Counted from the stretch's first letter, positions 51,901-61,420 are shown. The stretch: DNA of 64,000 bases from an uncultured Faecalibacterium sp. (GCA_937907025.1 CALESJ010000001.1:1-64000); one strand, 5' to 3'. Translations and numbers: made by a program. The notes: generated from the sequence alone by a model not told the origin.

Positions 51901-53422
51901 TGCCCAGCACAGCGGGCTTGCGGGAAGCAAAGGCCGCATCGGCGATCTGCCTGGTGGGAATGCCCAGCGAAGCGGCGAAGTTTTCGAGAAAGGAGCCGCA
52001 GCCCGAGGAACAGGCTTCATTGACAACGATGTTGGTGATAATACCGTTGTCCAGCCACATTGCCTTCATATCCTGGCCGCCGATGTCAAGCAGGAAGGTA
52101 GCATCCTGGACATACTTTTTGGTTGCGCGGGCGTGGGCCACCGTTTCGACGGTGTGATACTCGGCACCGTAGGCTTTGGCAAACAGCATTTCGCCGTAGC
52201 CGGTCGTACCGGCTGCCAGGATGTGCAGCTTGGCACCGGCTGCACGGTAGCGGTCGCGCAGCGCCAGCAGCGCCCGCTTGGCCACATTGAGCGGCTCGCC
52301 GGCGTTGGAGGCGTAGAAGGAATCCAGCAGGTTTTCCTCGTCATCCATCAGCACAAACTTGGTCGTCGTGCTGCCCGAGTCGATGCCCAAAAAGGCATAG
52401 ATTTCCTCGCCGGGTTGGGGCTGTCTGGGCGTCAGGGCGGGCTTCTGGTGCCGCTTTTCAAAGGCGGCCTGCTCCTCGGCCGAGGCAAAGAACGGCCGAG
52501 CGGCTTCGCTCTGGACGGTATGAGGCGCGCAGTCCTGCAGCCGGGTCTTCAGGTCGCCGGGCAGTGTGGGCACGCAGTCGCCGCGGAACATCGTTTCGGC
52601 ACAGACGGCGGCGCCGCAGGCCACCATCAGCTCGGGGCGGTCGGGAATAAGGATCTCGTCCTCGGCCAGACCCAGGCGCTGTGCAAACACCTGAACCAGC
52701 ACGGGATTGAAGGTCAGGAGACCACCTTCGAACACGACAGGACGGGTGATCTCCAGCCCCTGGGCCAGCCCGCCGATCGTCTGTTTGGCGATGGCGTGGA
52801 ACGCCGATAACGCCAGGTCCGCCTTGGCTACCCCCTGGTTGAGCAGGGGCTGGATGTCGGTTTTGGCATAGACACCGCAGCGCCCGGAAATATCGTAGAC
52901 GCAGCTGCCTTGGGCTGCCAGGGCGTTGAACTGCTCCACCGGAACTTTCAGCAGCGAGGCGATCTCGTCAATAAAGGCGCCGGTACCGCCAGCACAGCTG
53001 CCGTTCATCCGCATATCGGCTACGGTGCGTGCCCCGGTGACCGGGTCGGTCTGGAAAAAGATCATCTTGGCGTCCTGACCGCCCAGTTCAATCGCGCTGC
53101 CCACCTTCTGGTAGCGGCGGCGCAGCGCCGCCGCGTTGGCGGCAACTTCCTGTGCAAAGGGCAAATCCAGCGCTTCGGCAATGGGCTTGGCGCCAGAGCC
53201 TGTCAGGCAGACCCGGAAGGTCTGCTCCGGAAATGCCCGGGCCAGCTGGTCCAGTACGTTGAGTACGCTGTGCACCTGGTCGGCGTGGTGGCGGCGATAG
53301 TCCGAATAAAGTACCTCGCCGCTGTCCGGTTCCAGCACTGCCACCTTGGTGGTGGTGGAGCCGATATCAATGCCGGCGGCGAGGCCCTGGGAATAATTTG
53401 TATGTTGTGTTTCCAATACCAT
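48994..53422 (-). CDS. Double acyl-CoA dehydratase activase / DUF2229 protein, frameshifted near the 3' end
   Basis: About 1475 residues if one base is removed. It holds two ASKHA activase domains (GIDIGSTTTKVAVLEPD near residue 16; FLGIDSGSTTTKFVLMDDEEN about 350 residues later), each with GGQDxK and a cluster Cys (NGSCAGGTG; NEACSSGCGSF). It then has a DUF2229 region (RGITIGIPRVLAFWDTLPFWGTLL) and a BcrC/HgdB-like C-terminus. At 49147-49151 five C (coding strand) instead of four shift the frame. The corrected reading is YPDAQILPLDYDPDVSFANIENRLQMLV..., ending at 48994; as sequenced it stops at 49118. Full-length relatives exist widely in Clostridia. The true substrate is unknown. Confidence 0.85.
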
Positions 53423-53624
53423 GGTTGTTACGTTCTTTCTGATGAATTCGAGCCGGAAAACGACCCGGAAAAATAAAAGTGTGGTGGGGGGGCGGTTCCG
53501 GGATTCGACCCTTTCCGCCCAAATGCGACTATACCCCATTTACTATTAAACTATGTTTTTTGTTGGAAAAGAAGTGAAAATATGGTATTATTAATGCGAA
53601 AGTATCATAAATAAAGGAGATACG

Positions 53625-54506
53625 TTGTTGAACACGCAACAATTGGAAACATTTATTCAGGTGGCGGAAAACCTGAATTTTGCCCGCGCCGCCGAGGAGC
53701 TGAACATCACTCAGTCGGCGGTTTCACGGCAGATCCAGGGCCTGGAGGATGAGCTGAACACCAAACTGTTCTACCGTACCACCCGCACGGTTACGCTGAC
53801 CCCCGAAGGAGCAATCTTTCTGGAACATGCCAAACAGGTACTGGGGCAGCTGCATGTTGCAGCGGCGCGTATCCAGCACCACAGCAACACAACGACCCGG
53901 GTGCTGCGCATCGGCTGCGAAAGCGAAACCGACTTGGATTTTTTGTGCGGCATCCTGTCTGCCTGCCGCCAGGAAATCGCCGCGTTTCACCCGTTTTTGC
54001 GGGTTCTGACCCACCGGCTGCTGCTGAACCTGTTCTTCCAGGGGGAACTGGAGGTTCTGTTCGGTTTCCGCGAAAGCCTGCCTCTGCGCAGTGATGTGAC
54101 CTTTGTGCCGCTGCTGCAGGTGCCGCTGTGCTGCGTGATGCCCCCCGACCATCCGCTGGCGGCACATACCACGATTGCGGAGGAAACATTGTTCCAGCAA
54201 CATCTGGTGCTGTGCAGCAACTACACGATTCCGGCGCAGGTGGTGGCGCTGCAAAACCGCATTGCCCAGCACCTGTACCCGGAGCAGGTGCACATCAGCG
54301 AGAACCCGCAGGTCGTGCGGATGCTTGTGCGGGCCGGGTACGGCTGTGCAATTCTGCCCCGGCCATCTGCCGGGCGGGACGGGCTGGTCTATCTGCCGCT
54401 GGAGGGGCTGGAACCGATGACCTACGGGCTGTGCTACACCAAAAACGCCGCCGATTCATTGCTGCGGGAGTTCCTGGCCATAGTCCAGCGATACACCGAA
54501 CGCTGA
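53625..54506 (+). CDS. LysR-family transcriptional regulator
   Basis: A 293-residue LysR protein: HTH TFIQVAENLNFARAAEELNITQSAVSRQIQGLEDELNTKLFYR at the N-terminus, effector domain after residue 90. TTG 53625 (or TTG 53628) follows AAAGGAG. It is divergent from the double-activase gene with a 200-bp intergenic region, the usual geometry for LysR control of its neighbour. The linkage is inference. Confidence 0.9.
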   Translation: MLNTQQLETFIQVAENLNFARAAEELNITQSAVSRQIQGLEDELNTKLFYRTTRTVTLTPEGAIFLEHAKQVLGQLHVAAARIQHHSNTTTRVLRIGCESETDLDFLCGILSACRQEIAAFHPFLRVLTHRLLLNLFFQGELEVLFGFRESLPLRSDVTFVPLLQVPLCCVMPPDHPLAAHTTIAEETLFQQHLVLCSNYTIPAQVVALQNRIAQHLYPEQVHISENPQVVRMLVRAGYGCAILPRPSAGRDGLVYLPLEGLEPMTYGLCYTKNAADSLLREFLAIVQRYTER

Positions 54507-54640
54507 AACAGCCAAAACATTCGGCTCTTTGCGGCAACTGAACGGCTGGATTACAGCGTCCGGTGAGTTTTTTCCGCTGATATTGCCTGACCGCTTTTTG
54601 GTTTTGCCAAAAAAAGTGAATTGGAATAATCAGAGGGCAG

Positions 54641-54693
54641 AAAAAGAGCCACGGTCTGTCACCGCTTGGGTGGATAGACTGTGGCTCTTTTTG
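54641..54693. terminator. Bidirectional terminator
   Basis: AAAAAGAGCCACGGTCT / AGACTGTGGCTCTTTTT stem between the convergent LysR and cupin genes. Confidence 0.85.
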
Positions 54694-54716
54694 TTCTGTG
54701 ATGACTTTCAGAAAAT

Positions 54717-55037
54717 TTATTTTGTTTCAGGTGCGGGAGCTTTTACGACAATCAACTCAAGCGTATCATCGTGCAGGTTCCGCACATTCATTTTGGTGTG
54801 GAAGGGAATGTTGAGCATGGTCCCAGCAGGGTATTCATGAATCTCCTGATCATCCAGCCCAATGGAGAGCAGCCCTCTGATAACAGTCATATAGATATAT
54901 TTTGCATTTGCAAAATGCTCCGGCATCCCTTCGCCCTTGTTGAAAATCATGTGGATGTAATGAATGTTTTCGTCCATCAATACCTTTTCAACGGCTTTTT
55001 GATTTCCTTGTGCCAGTGTAAAAATCTGTTCGATCAT
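54717..55037 (-). CDS. Small cupin-domain protein
   Basis: A 106-residue single-domain cupin: IHYIHMIFNKGEGMPEHFANAKYIYMTVIRGLLSIGLDDQEIHEYPAGTMLNIPFHTKMNVRNLHDDTLELIVV. The His/Glu metal ligands are partly kept (PEH, H in NIPFH). Role unknown; in related genomes such a cupin accompanies a Crp/Fnr regulator and a permease, as here. Coding strand and spacing suggest it was read after the Crp-like gene. Confidence 0.75.
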   Translation of the reverse strand: MIEQIFTLAQGNQKAVEKVLMDENIHYIHMIFNKGEGMPEHFANAKYIYMTVIRGLLSIGLDDQEIHEYPAGTMLNIPFHTKMNVRNLHDDTLELIVVKAPAPETK

Positions 55038-55220
55038 AATAGATATGCCTCCGTATGTAATGCTGTTGGGGGAAGTGATTGCAAATGATACTCACCTGCA
55101 ATCACTTCCAATCTATGTAAAGCCCCTTCCAAAAGAAGCGGCGGATTTTAGAAGTTCATAAAACTGCGCCAGAAATAAAGGTAAAGGCAGGTTTAAATTC
55201 CGATAAGTAAAAGCTTACCT

Positions 55221-55544
55221 CTAAATTTCCTCTTTCAGTATGTAAATTTTTCTGTTGTCTACTTTGATAATCCCATGATCTTGCATACGCTTCAACTCTC
55301 TGAAGAGAGAAGGGCGCTGAACGCCAAAATGGTCCGCCAGTTGTTTCTTGCTGATGGGGAGTGTGACTGGATTGGTCCCTTGCTCGACACGGAGCTTCTT
55401 TAGGTACTCCCATACATTCAGGCGCAGGGATTTATTTGTATACAGATTTAATTTTTGATTGATCGTTTGCAGATTCGTCGAGATACATTTCAGAAAATTT
55501 ATGGTGAACTGATAGTCATGTAGCTTTATCGCGGCAATCGTCAT
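55221..55544 (-). pseudogene. Crp/Fnr-family regulator, 5' truncated
   Basis: Only the C-terminal ~105 residues remain: a long dimer helix (FLKCISTNLQTINQKLNLYTNKSLRLNVWEYLKKLR) and the winged HTH (LPISKKQLADHFGVQRPSLFRELKRMQDHGIIKVDNRKIYIL). The N-terminal cyclic-nucleotide-binding barrel is missing. The frame ends a few codons upstream and the divergent permease begins 25 bases away, so the gene was cut there. Confidence 0.8.
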
Positions 55545-55568
55545 TGCATTGGTTATGGGGGTGGTATT

Positions 55569-56345
55569 GTGAAAATCATTAAACGTTTAAAAGCCAATCT
55601 CTTCCTTTCCGTAATTATTTTGGCCTATGCTATCCTGTTTGTATTTCGGCCGGATCTTTCTGTACAAAGCGTATATAACAGCGGATACTATATAAAAGAA
55701 ATGCTGATGATCATGCCCGTTGTATTCATACTGACTGCATTGTTGGATACATGGGTTCCAAGAGAAGTCATATTAAAATATTTGGGAAGCGGCTCCCAGT
55801 GGAAAGGCATATTGATTGCATTTGTGTTTGGCAGCGTTTCTGCCGGTCCGATTTATGCTGCGTTTCCTTTTTGTACAATGCTTCGAAAAAAAGGGGCTTC
55901 TACCCAGAATATCGTTATAATTTTGAGTTCGTGGGCTGTTTTGAAAATTCCAATGTTGCTCAATGAAGCAAAGTTCCTTGGACCTCAGTTTATGGCTCTT
56001 AGATGGGTACTTACTGTTATCTCCATCATCGTTTTTTCTTGGATTATGAACAAGATTATTAAAGAAAAAGATATGCCCGAAGATAATGTTTCTATTGCGG
56101 AGGGCGTACATATAACCAGGGATGCCTGCATGGGATGTCGTCAATGTGTTCGCAATTACCCGGACTTGTTTGCTATGGATGGCAAAAAGGCCAGCGTTTT
56201 GGATTATGAAAGCAGGGATGACAGTGCCGATGGAAAACCAACGGATAAAACAGGGACCGTATATTTCATTCCTGCCGGTAAGCGATGGATGGAGAGCGAA
56301 AGAACTGTATTATTTCTCAGACGAAAGAATACCAGAAGAAAATAG
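55569..56345 (+). CDS. YraQ-like permease with ferredoxin segment, 3' truncated
   Basis: 258 residues. Residues about 1-170 form a DUF318-type permease with at least six membrane segments (NLFLSVIILAYAILFVFRP, MPVVFILTALLDTWVPREVILKYLG, GSVSAGPIYAAFPFCTMLRKKGAS). Then a partial ferredoxin motif CMGCRQC. After about residue 215 (LDYES) the product is antisense to a MATE gene. GTG 55569 follows GGGGG. A second copy of the Cys cluster would normally follow, so the tail is lost. Confidence 0.75.
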   Translation: MKIIKRLKANLFLSVIILAYAILFVFRPDLSVQSVYNSGYYIKEMLMIMPVVFILTALLDTWVPREVILKYLGSGSQWKGILIAFVFGSVSAGPIYAAFPFCTMLRKKGASTQNIVIILSSWAVLKIPMLLNEAKFLGPQFMALRWVLTVISIIVFSWIMNKIIKEKDMPEDNVSIAEGVHITRDACMGCRQCVRNYPDLFAMDGKKASVLDYESRDDSADGKPTDKTGTVYFIPAGKRWMESERTVLFLRRKNTRRK

Positions 56346-56986
56346 CACAAAGAAATCACATTGGAAAGCATGGTTGCCATTCCAGCGCCGGTAACCTCCT
56401 GCCCCGAGGGCAGGATGACAAACATAAAGACGGGATCCAGAACGATATTCAAGATTCCGCCCATGCCAAGCCCAAAGCTTGCCTTCTTTGCATATCCTTC
56501 GCTTCGGAGCAGCTGTGCCATCGTCATGCTGAGTGTGGAGGGAATGCCGCCAACCGCAACGACCCAAAATGCATAGCTTGCAGAAAATCCAATGGTGGAA
56601 TCACTGGCGCCCAACAGACGGAGCAAAGGGTCCATGAAAACATAGCAGCCTAAAGAATAGATAAACGAGATAACAATCGCTCCATAAAAACTGAATGCAC
56701 ATACACATTTTGCTTCTTCCGTTTTCTGTCCGCCAAGAAGACGGGAAATCAGACTGCCACCGCCAACGCCAAAAAGATTCGATAAAGCGGTCATGACAAA
56801 AACCAAAACATAGGCTAAGGACGCAGCTGCAATCTGATAAGGATTGTTGGTCTTCCCGATGAAATACGTATCTGACAAATTGTATATCATCGTAATGAGC
56901 TGGCTGACGATGGTAGGGATTGCAAGGGTAGCCAGTGCTTTGGGAACAGGTAACTTTTCGAATAGCTCTTGATTTTCACTTATCAT
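56204..56986 (-). pseudogene. MATE-family efflux protein, 3' truncated
   Basis: About 260 residues of the N-terminal half: KALATLAIPTIVSQLITMIYNLSDTYFIGKTNNPYQIAAASL, NLFGVGGGSLISRLLGGQ, QLLRSEGYAKKASFGLGMGGILNIVLDPVFMFVILP. It breaks at VLSVGFPSALSSLLS, where the inverted permease sequence begins (about 56208-56215). A full gene has about 450 residues. Overlaps the MarR gene by 11 bases, so the two formed an operon. Confidence 0.85.
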
Positions 56987-57359
56987 TTTTGCACCCACCA
57001 GACTTTTTTACTGCATTCGCATTCTCCAATGCGATTTTAAGCAAGCGATAAAATTCATTTTGCTCTGCTTTTGTCATTCTTTGCAGAAGAATTTCTTCTG
57101 TCTGAGCGGCAGTTTCTTTCAGATAGTCCTCATGAGCCAGACTCTCTTTTGTTGGCGTAATGACAACGTTTCGGCCATCTTTTTCATCTGTCTTTCGGAT
57201 AATGAGGGACTTGTTCTCCAAGCGTTTCAGAATGCCAGCCTTAGTAGAGGGGGGAAGGTTGAGCGGTTCCATTTGCTGCATTCGTTGGTTGTGCAGCCAC
57301 GCTACAACATTTCCTGGCCGCAAGATCAAACTTGCAGGCTTAAATTGATTAGCATCCAT
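56976..57359 (-). CDS. MarR-family regulator with apparent internal and N-terminal loss
   Basis: 127 residues. The winged-helix region is recognisable (STKAGILKRLENKSLIIRKTDEKDGRNVVITPTKESL) with a C-terminal dimer helix, but the expected N-terminal helix and part of the HTH are abnormal. VVAWLHNQRMQQMEPLN runs straight into LPPSTKAGILKRLE without the usual 15-20 residues. It may be non-functional. It precedes the truncated MATE gene, a common MarR-MATE pair, and lies beside a 50-bp palindrome. Confidence 0.7.
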   Translation of the reverse strand: MDANQFKPASLILRPGNVVAWLHNQRMQQMEPLNLPPSTKAGILKRLENKSLIIRKTDEKDGRNVVITPTKESLAHEDYLKETAAQTEEILLQRMTKAEQNEFYRLLKIALENANAVKKSGGCKNDK

Positions 57360-57384
57360 TCCTTTGACCTTCTCGTATATGTAT

Positions 57385-57434
57385 ATGCTATAATAGTTCG
57401 CAAGCGAATATTCGCTTGCGAACTATTATAGCAT
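57385..57434. promoter_or_regulatory. Perfect 50-bp palindrome
   Basis: Bases 57385-57434 read the same on both strands: ATGCTATAATAGTTCGC... mirrored. It carries a TATAAT box in each direction and nested TTCGC/GCGAA motifs. It lies about 25 bases upstream of the MarR gene start and would be a strong operator for a dimeric regulator and a divergent promoter. Confidence 0.9.
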
Positions 57435-57569
57435 GCTGTCCATAGGAAATCAAATCCTTTTCAAATGCTGCATTTATGCACGGCTGCCTTCGCGGGAAAA
57501 CGCTTCTCCGGTTTCTTTGGGGCGCACGTCCGTTTTCCTCACCGGTAAATTTTGCGGGCATTTTCATGC

Positions 57570-57622
57570 AAAAAAGATCGGTAGGGCCCCTGTATTTTCA
57601 GGTGGCTCCGCCGGTCTTTTTT
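57570..57622. terminator. Bidirectional terminator-like stem
   Basis: AAAAAAGATCGG / CCGGTCTTTTTT with a 29-base loop. The region 57435-57569 between the palindrome and this stem shows no gene. Confidence 0.65.
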
Positions 57623-57683
57623 GTCAATATAGAAAAATATATAAAGTAACCCAAAAGTTTGTGCGTTTATCACGCTTCACAAC

Positions 57684-57714
57684 AAGAAAAGACCCGGTCT
57701 GCAAAGGCCGGGTC
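57684..57714 (-). terminator. Terminator after the tRNA-like fragment
   Basis: Minus-strand GACCCGG / CCGGGTC stem followed by TTTTCTT, directly downstream of the tRNA 3' fragment, as in a normal tRNA gene. Confidence 0.8.
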
Positions 57715-57718
57715 TTGG

Positions 57719-57756
57719 TGGTTGCGGGGACAGGGCTTGAACCTGCGACCTCCGGG
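57719..57756 (-). tRNA. 3' fragment of an initiator-tRNA-like gene
   Basis: On the minus strand the 38 bases end ...GGTTCAAGCCCTGTCCCCGCA-A-CCA. They form a T-arm (GCAGG-TTCAAGC-CCTGT), a 7-base acceptor 3' strand, discriminator A and CCA. The match to bacterial tRNA-fMet starts in the anticodon-stem 3' strand (CCCGGAGGTCGC). No 5' half (D-arm, anticodon) is found upstream. Such 3' tRNA pieces are typical att sites left by tyrosine-recombinase elements. Confidence 0.75.
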
Positions 57757-57762
57757 GTGTGA

Positions 57763-58017
57763 TGGCCGAGATCTTTTGGGCTGGCTCAAATCCTCCATAA
57801 TTGCCCCTTTGTTTTTGCTTGTTTGCGGCCGATTGCGTCCGATATGTAAAAATAGTGGGGCCCTATTTTGCGTTTTTGTAAAATCATTGCACAGACAGGG
57901 AACGGACAAATTACCCGGCCAAAAAAATTGAGAATATTGGTATTCAAAAATAGGTATAGCAATTACCTGGGCTACATGATATCCTATTTTTAGGATCAGA
58001 TTAATAATGTTTGCATC
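57763..58017. other. AT-rich gap before the CRISPR locus
   Basis: About 255 bases without a gene. It contains AAAAATAGG ... CCTATTTTT (about 57944-57990) and AAAATAG ... CTATTTT inverted repeats, which may be weak terminators or remnants of an element. Nothing else is recognised. Confidence 0.4.
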
Positions 58018-58046
58018 TTTACAACAGGGCCGAAGCTTGCTATACT
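58018..58046 (+). promoter_or_regulatory. tracrRNA promoter
   Basis: TTTACA (58018-58023), 17-bp spacer, TATACT (58041-58046), placing the start near 58053 just before the anti-repeat. Confidence 0.7.
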
Positions 58047-58052
58047 AAATAC

Positions 58053-58147
58053 AGTTCTTATACCATACCAAGAACTGTCATGGTTGCTACAATAAGGTAG
58101 TATACCGTAAAGCTCTGACGCCCTGCTTGCAGGGCGTCATCTTTTTT
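58053..58147 (+). ncRNA. tracrRNA of the type II-C CRISPR system
   Basis: An anti-repeat of about 23 bases (TATACCATACCAAGAACTGT...) is identical to the plus-strand repeat, so it is complementary to crRNAs read from the minus strand. It continues GGTTGCTACAATAAGG, the conserved II-C bulge and nexus entry also seen in Neisseria tracrRNA. A nexus stem follows, then a final GACGCCCTG-CTTG-CAGGGCGTC hairpin and ATCTTTTTT terminator. It lies directly upstream of cas9. Confidence 0.9.
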
Positions 58148-58171
58148 ATATACCTAAGGGGGCTGAAACGA

Positions 58172-61100
58172 ATGCATTGGCCTTATGGAATCGGTCTGGA
58201 TATTGGTGTCGCTTCGATTGGGTGGGCTACCGTCGCCTTGGATGAGAAGGCGCAGCCATGCGGCCTGATTCGTCTGGGAAGCCGTGTGTTCAAGCGCGCG
58301 GAGCAACCAAAGACAGGAGAGAGCCTGGCTGCACCACGGCGAGAGGCCCGCAGTATGCGTCGGCGTTTGCGTCGAAAGGCTTTGCGCAAACAGGACTTTT
58401 ATCAACTTCTGGAGAAAAATCATCTGCCGGGCAAGGAAGAACTTTCCCAACTGTTTACGTCAGGCGGCTTAGAGGATATTTATGCGCTGCGTACCCGGGC
58501 TTTGGATGAGGCGGTGACACCGCAGGAATTTGCACGGATTCTGTTGCATTTGATGCAGCGTCGCGGTTTTAAAAGCAACCGCCGGGCCGATAAGTCAAAA
58601 GAAGATGGAGCACTTCTTCAGGCGGTAACACAAAATCGCCTGCGCATGCAGGAAAATGGTTATAGAACCGTTGGTGAGATGTTGTATAAGGACCCGCTTT
58701 TTGCGGCGTGTAAACGCAATAAGGGGGAAAATTATCTTTCCACAGTCAGTCGGGAAGAAATTGCCAACGAAGCCCAGCAGCTCTTTGCTGCACAGCGCGA
58801 GAAGGGCCGGACGTGGGCAACTCCGGAGCTGGAAGCAGAGTATCTTTCCATTCTTTTGCGGCAACGCTCTTTTGACCAGGGCCCCGGCGGGAATAGCCCT
58901 TATGGGGGAGGCTGGGTGAAACAGATTGGCCTTTGTACCTTGCTGCCGAAAGAAAATCGTGCATTCAAAAACACATACAGCTTTGAGCGTTTCACCTTGC
59001 TGCAGAAGATCAATCATATCCGGATACAGGAATCTGGTCAGACACGGGCTCTTTCGGATGAAGAACGTGAAAAAATAATGGATCTGGCATATCGTGTAGA
59101 AACTGTGCCTTATACCCGGATTCGAAAAGAACTGAAATGGCCGCAGGAAATTCGGTTTGCCGATGTACGGTATGATGTGGATGCCGCACCGGAAACAGCA
59201 GAAAAAAAGTATAAGCTTCCGGTATTGAAAGGATATCACGCGCTCCGTAAAGCCTTGGGCACGCAAAAGCCAGAGCTTCCCTTGTGGGATGATATTATCA
59301 CCATCCTGGCATCCCATCGGGATGAAGATGTCCGGAAAAAGTTATTGGAAGAAAAAGGTTTGACCTCAGAACAGATAGAGGCCCTTCTTGGTCTGGATTT
59401 TTCCGGTGTTGGGCATATTTCTTTGAAGGCTTGTCAGCTGTTGGAACCATGGCTGATGCAGGGGCTTACCTATGACCAGGCGTGTACCCAGGCCGGATTG
59501 AATTTCCATGGCCATGGAAATACGGAAAAAACATCTAAGCTGTCGGCTTCGGCCCCGGAATTGGGGGACATTACCAGCCCGGTGGTGCGCCGTGCGGTAT
59601 CTCAGACCATCAAGTTGGTCAACGCTATCATCCGCGAAATGGGGCAGCCGCCCGTATGGATTCACATTGAACTGGCCCGGGAACTGAGCCGCACATTTGA
59701 GGAACGGCGCAAAGACCAGAAATCCATGGAAGACAATGCTAAGCAGAATGAACGTCTGATGCAGGAAATCCGGGATACATTCCACAAACTGAACCCTACG
59801 GGACAGGATTTGATCAAGTACCGGCTGTGGAAAGAGCAGGATGGAATCTGCGCTTATTCTCAGCAGAGTATTGCTGCACAACGGCTGTTTGAACCCGGCT
59901 ATGCTGAGGTAGACCACATTGTGCCTTACAGCATCAGTTTTGATGATTCCCGCAGCAACAAAGTGCTGGTGATGGCAGCGGAAAACCGTCAGAAAGGAAA
60001 TCGACTGCCGTTGCAGTATCTTCAGGGAGAACGGCGCGAAAAATTTATTGTGTGGACCAAGTCGCAAGTTCGCAACTACCGCAAGCAGAAAAATCTGTTA
60101 CGGGAAACCTTGAGTGAAGAGGAACAAAACGGCTTCAAGCAGCGTAATCTGCAAGACACACAGTATATGGCGCGTTTCTTGCTGAATTACATTCGGGATC
60201 ACCTTGCGTTTGCCGATCATCCTGCTGCCGGAAAACAGCGGGTCATGGCACTGGCAGGTGGGGTGACCAGTCATCTCCGAAAGCGTTGGGGGCTGACCAA
60301 AGTACGGGCGGACGGTGACCTCCATCATGCACTGGATGCGGCAGTTATTGCCTGTGCTACCCAGGGGATGGTACAACAGATATCCGGATATTACCACCGC
60401 ATTGAGGGTGAGTATCAGCAGTCGCCGGATGGCACCTATTCCGTGCATAGCCGTACTGGAGAGCGCTTCCCGGCTCCGTGGCCGCATTTCCGGGATGAAC
60501 TGATTCAGCGCCTGAGCCAGGAACCACAGCAAAATCTGATGCAGTGGAATCCGGTGTTTTATTCCAATTTTGATGTGGAATCGATCCGGCCTGTTTTTGT
60601 GTCCCGTATGCCGCAGCATAAGGTGACGGGGGCAGCCCACAAGGAAACTATCAAAAGCCCGAAAGCTCTGCAGGATGGTTTCCTGATAGTCAAACACCCT
60701 CTGACGGATTTGAAATTAAATAAAAAGACCGGCGAGATCGAGGGATACTATCAGCCGTCAAGCGATAAGCTGCTGTATGAGGCCCTTCGCGCCCGGCTGC
60801 TGGAATTTGACGGGGACGGCAAGAAAGCTTTCACCGAACCGTTTTACAAGCCCAAGGCGGACGGTACGCCCGGACCGCTGGTGCGCAAGGTCAAGCTGTG
60901 TGAAAAGGCCAGCCTGTGTGTGCCGGTCCATGGCGGAAATGGTGCAGCCGATAACGACAGCATGGTGCGTGTGGATGTGTTCTTTGTGCCGGGGGACGGG
61001 TACTACATGGTTCCCATTTACGTTTCCGATACCAAGAAGAAAGAACTGCCTGACCGGGCTGTGGTGGCACACAAGGAGTTTGCTGCATGGAAGGTGATGG

Positions 61101-61408
61101 AGGAAAAGAATTTCCTGTTCTCGCTGTATGCGGATGACTTAATTGAGGTGGCTCGTAAAAAAGTAATGCCATTTACTATAGTCAATAGTGGGAGCACTTT
61201 ACCGCCCTCTTATGAAACAACTCATGAGATGGTGTATTACGGTGGGTTGGATATTTCTTCTGGCAATATAAAAGTCATAACCCATGATAATTCGTACTCC
61301 CTTAGAGGACTCGGAGTTAAGACGTTAAATACCCTTCAAAAATATGAAGTAGATATCCTAGGCAATGTGAGAGAGGTGAAAAAAGAAAAACGTCAATCTT
61401 TTCGATAA
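58172..61408 (+). CDS. cas9: Cas9 endonuclease (type II-C)
   Basis: 1078 residues. RuvC-I GLDIGVASIGW with D10; bridge helix rich in Arg (RREARSMRRRLRRKALRKQDF); RuvC-II IHIELARELSR with E500; HNH centre YAEVDHIVPYS with H582; RuvC-III DGDLHHALDAAV with H719/D722. Length and tracrRNA match compact II-C enzymes. ATG 58172 has AAGGGGG upstream, immediately after the tracrRNA terminator. All catalytic residues are present. Followed by cas1 with a 12-base gap, cas2 and the array: no csn2 or cas4, as expected for II-C. Confidence 0.97.
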   Translation: MHWPYGIGLDIGVASIGWATVALDEKAQPCGLIRLGSRVFKRAEQPKTGESLAAPRREARSMRRRLRRKALRKQDFYQLLEKNHLPGKEELSQLFTSGGLEDIYALRTRALDEAVTPQEFARILLHLMQRRGFKSNRRADKSKEDGALLQAVTQNRLRMQENGYRTVGEMLYKDPLFAACKRNKGENYLSTVSREEIANEAQQLFAAQREKGRTWATPELEAEYLSILLRQRSFDQGPGGNSPYGGGWVKQIGLCTLLPKENRAFKNTYSFERFTLLQKINHIRIQESGQTRALSDEEREKIMDLAYRVETVPYTRIRKELKWPQEIRFADVRYDVDAAPETAEKKYKLPVLKGYHALRKALGTQKPELPLWDDIITILASHRDEDVRKKLLEEKGLTSEQIEALLGLDFSGVGHISLKACQLLEPWLMQGLTYDQACTQAGLNFHGHGNTEKTSKLSASAPELGDITSPVVRRAVSQTIKLVNAIIREMGQPPVWIHIELARELSRTFEERRKDQKSMEDNAKQNERLMQEIRDTFHKLNPTGQDLIKYRLWKEQDGICAYSQQSIAAQRLFEPGYAEVDHIVPYSISFDDSRSNKVLVMAAENRQKGNRLPLQYLQGERREKFIVWTKSQVRNYRKQKNLLRETLSEEEQNGFKQRNLQDTQYMARFLLNYIRDHLAFADHPAAGKQRVMALAGGVTSHLRKRWGLTKVRADGDLHHALDAAVIACATQGMVQQISGYYHRIEGEYQQSPDGTYSVHSRTGERFPAPWPHFRDELIQRLSQEPQQNLMQWNPVFYSNFDVESIRPVFVSRMPQHKVTGAAHKETIKSPKALQDGFLIVKHPLTDLKLNKKTGEIEGYYQPSSDKLLYEALRARLLEFDGDGKKAFTEPFYKPKADGTPGPLVRKVKLCEKASLCVPVHGGNGAADNDSMVRVDVFFVPGDGYYMVPIYVSDTKKKELPDRAVVAHKEFAAWKVMEEKNFLFSLYADDLIEVARKKVMPFTIVNSGSTLPPSYETTHEMVYYGGLDISSGNIKVITHDNSYSLRGLGVKTLNTLQKYEVDILGNVREVKKEKRQSFR

Positions 61409-61420
61409 GGCGGTGATCGT

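Noticed and set aside
49193..52810. A 1205-codon frame antisense to the double-activase gene
   Set aside because: No recognisable domain; it is the mirror of a strongly conserved minus-strand protein.
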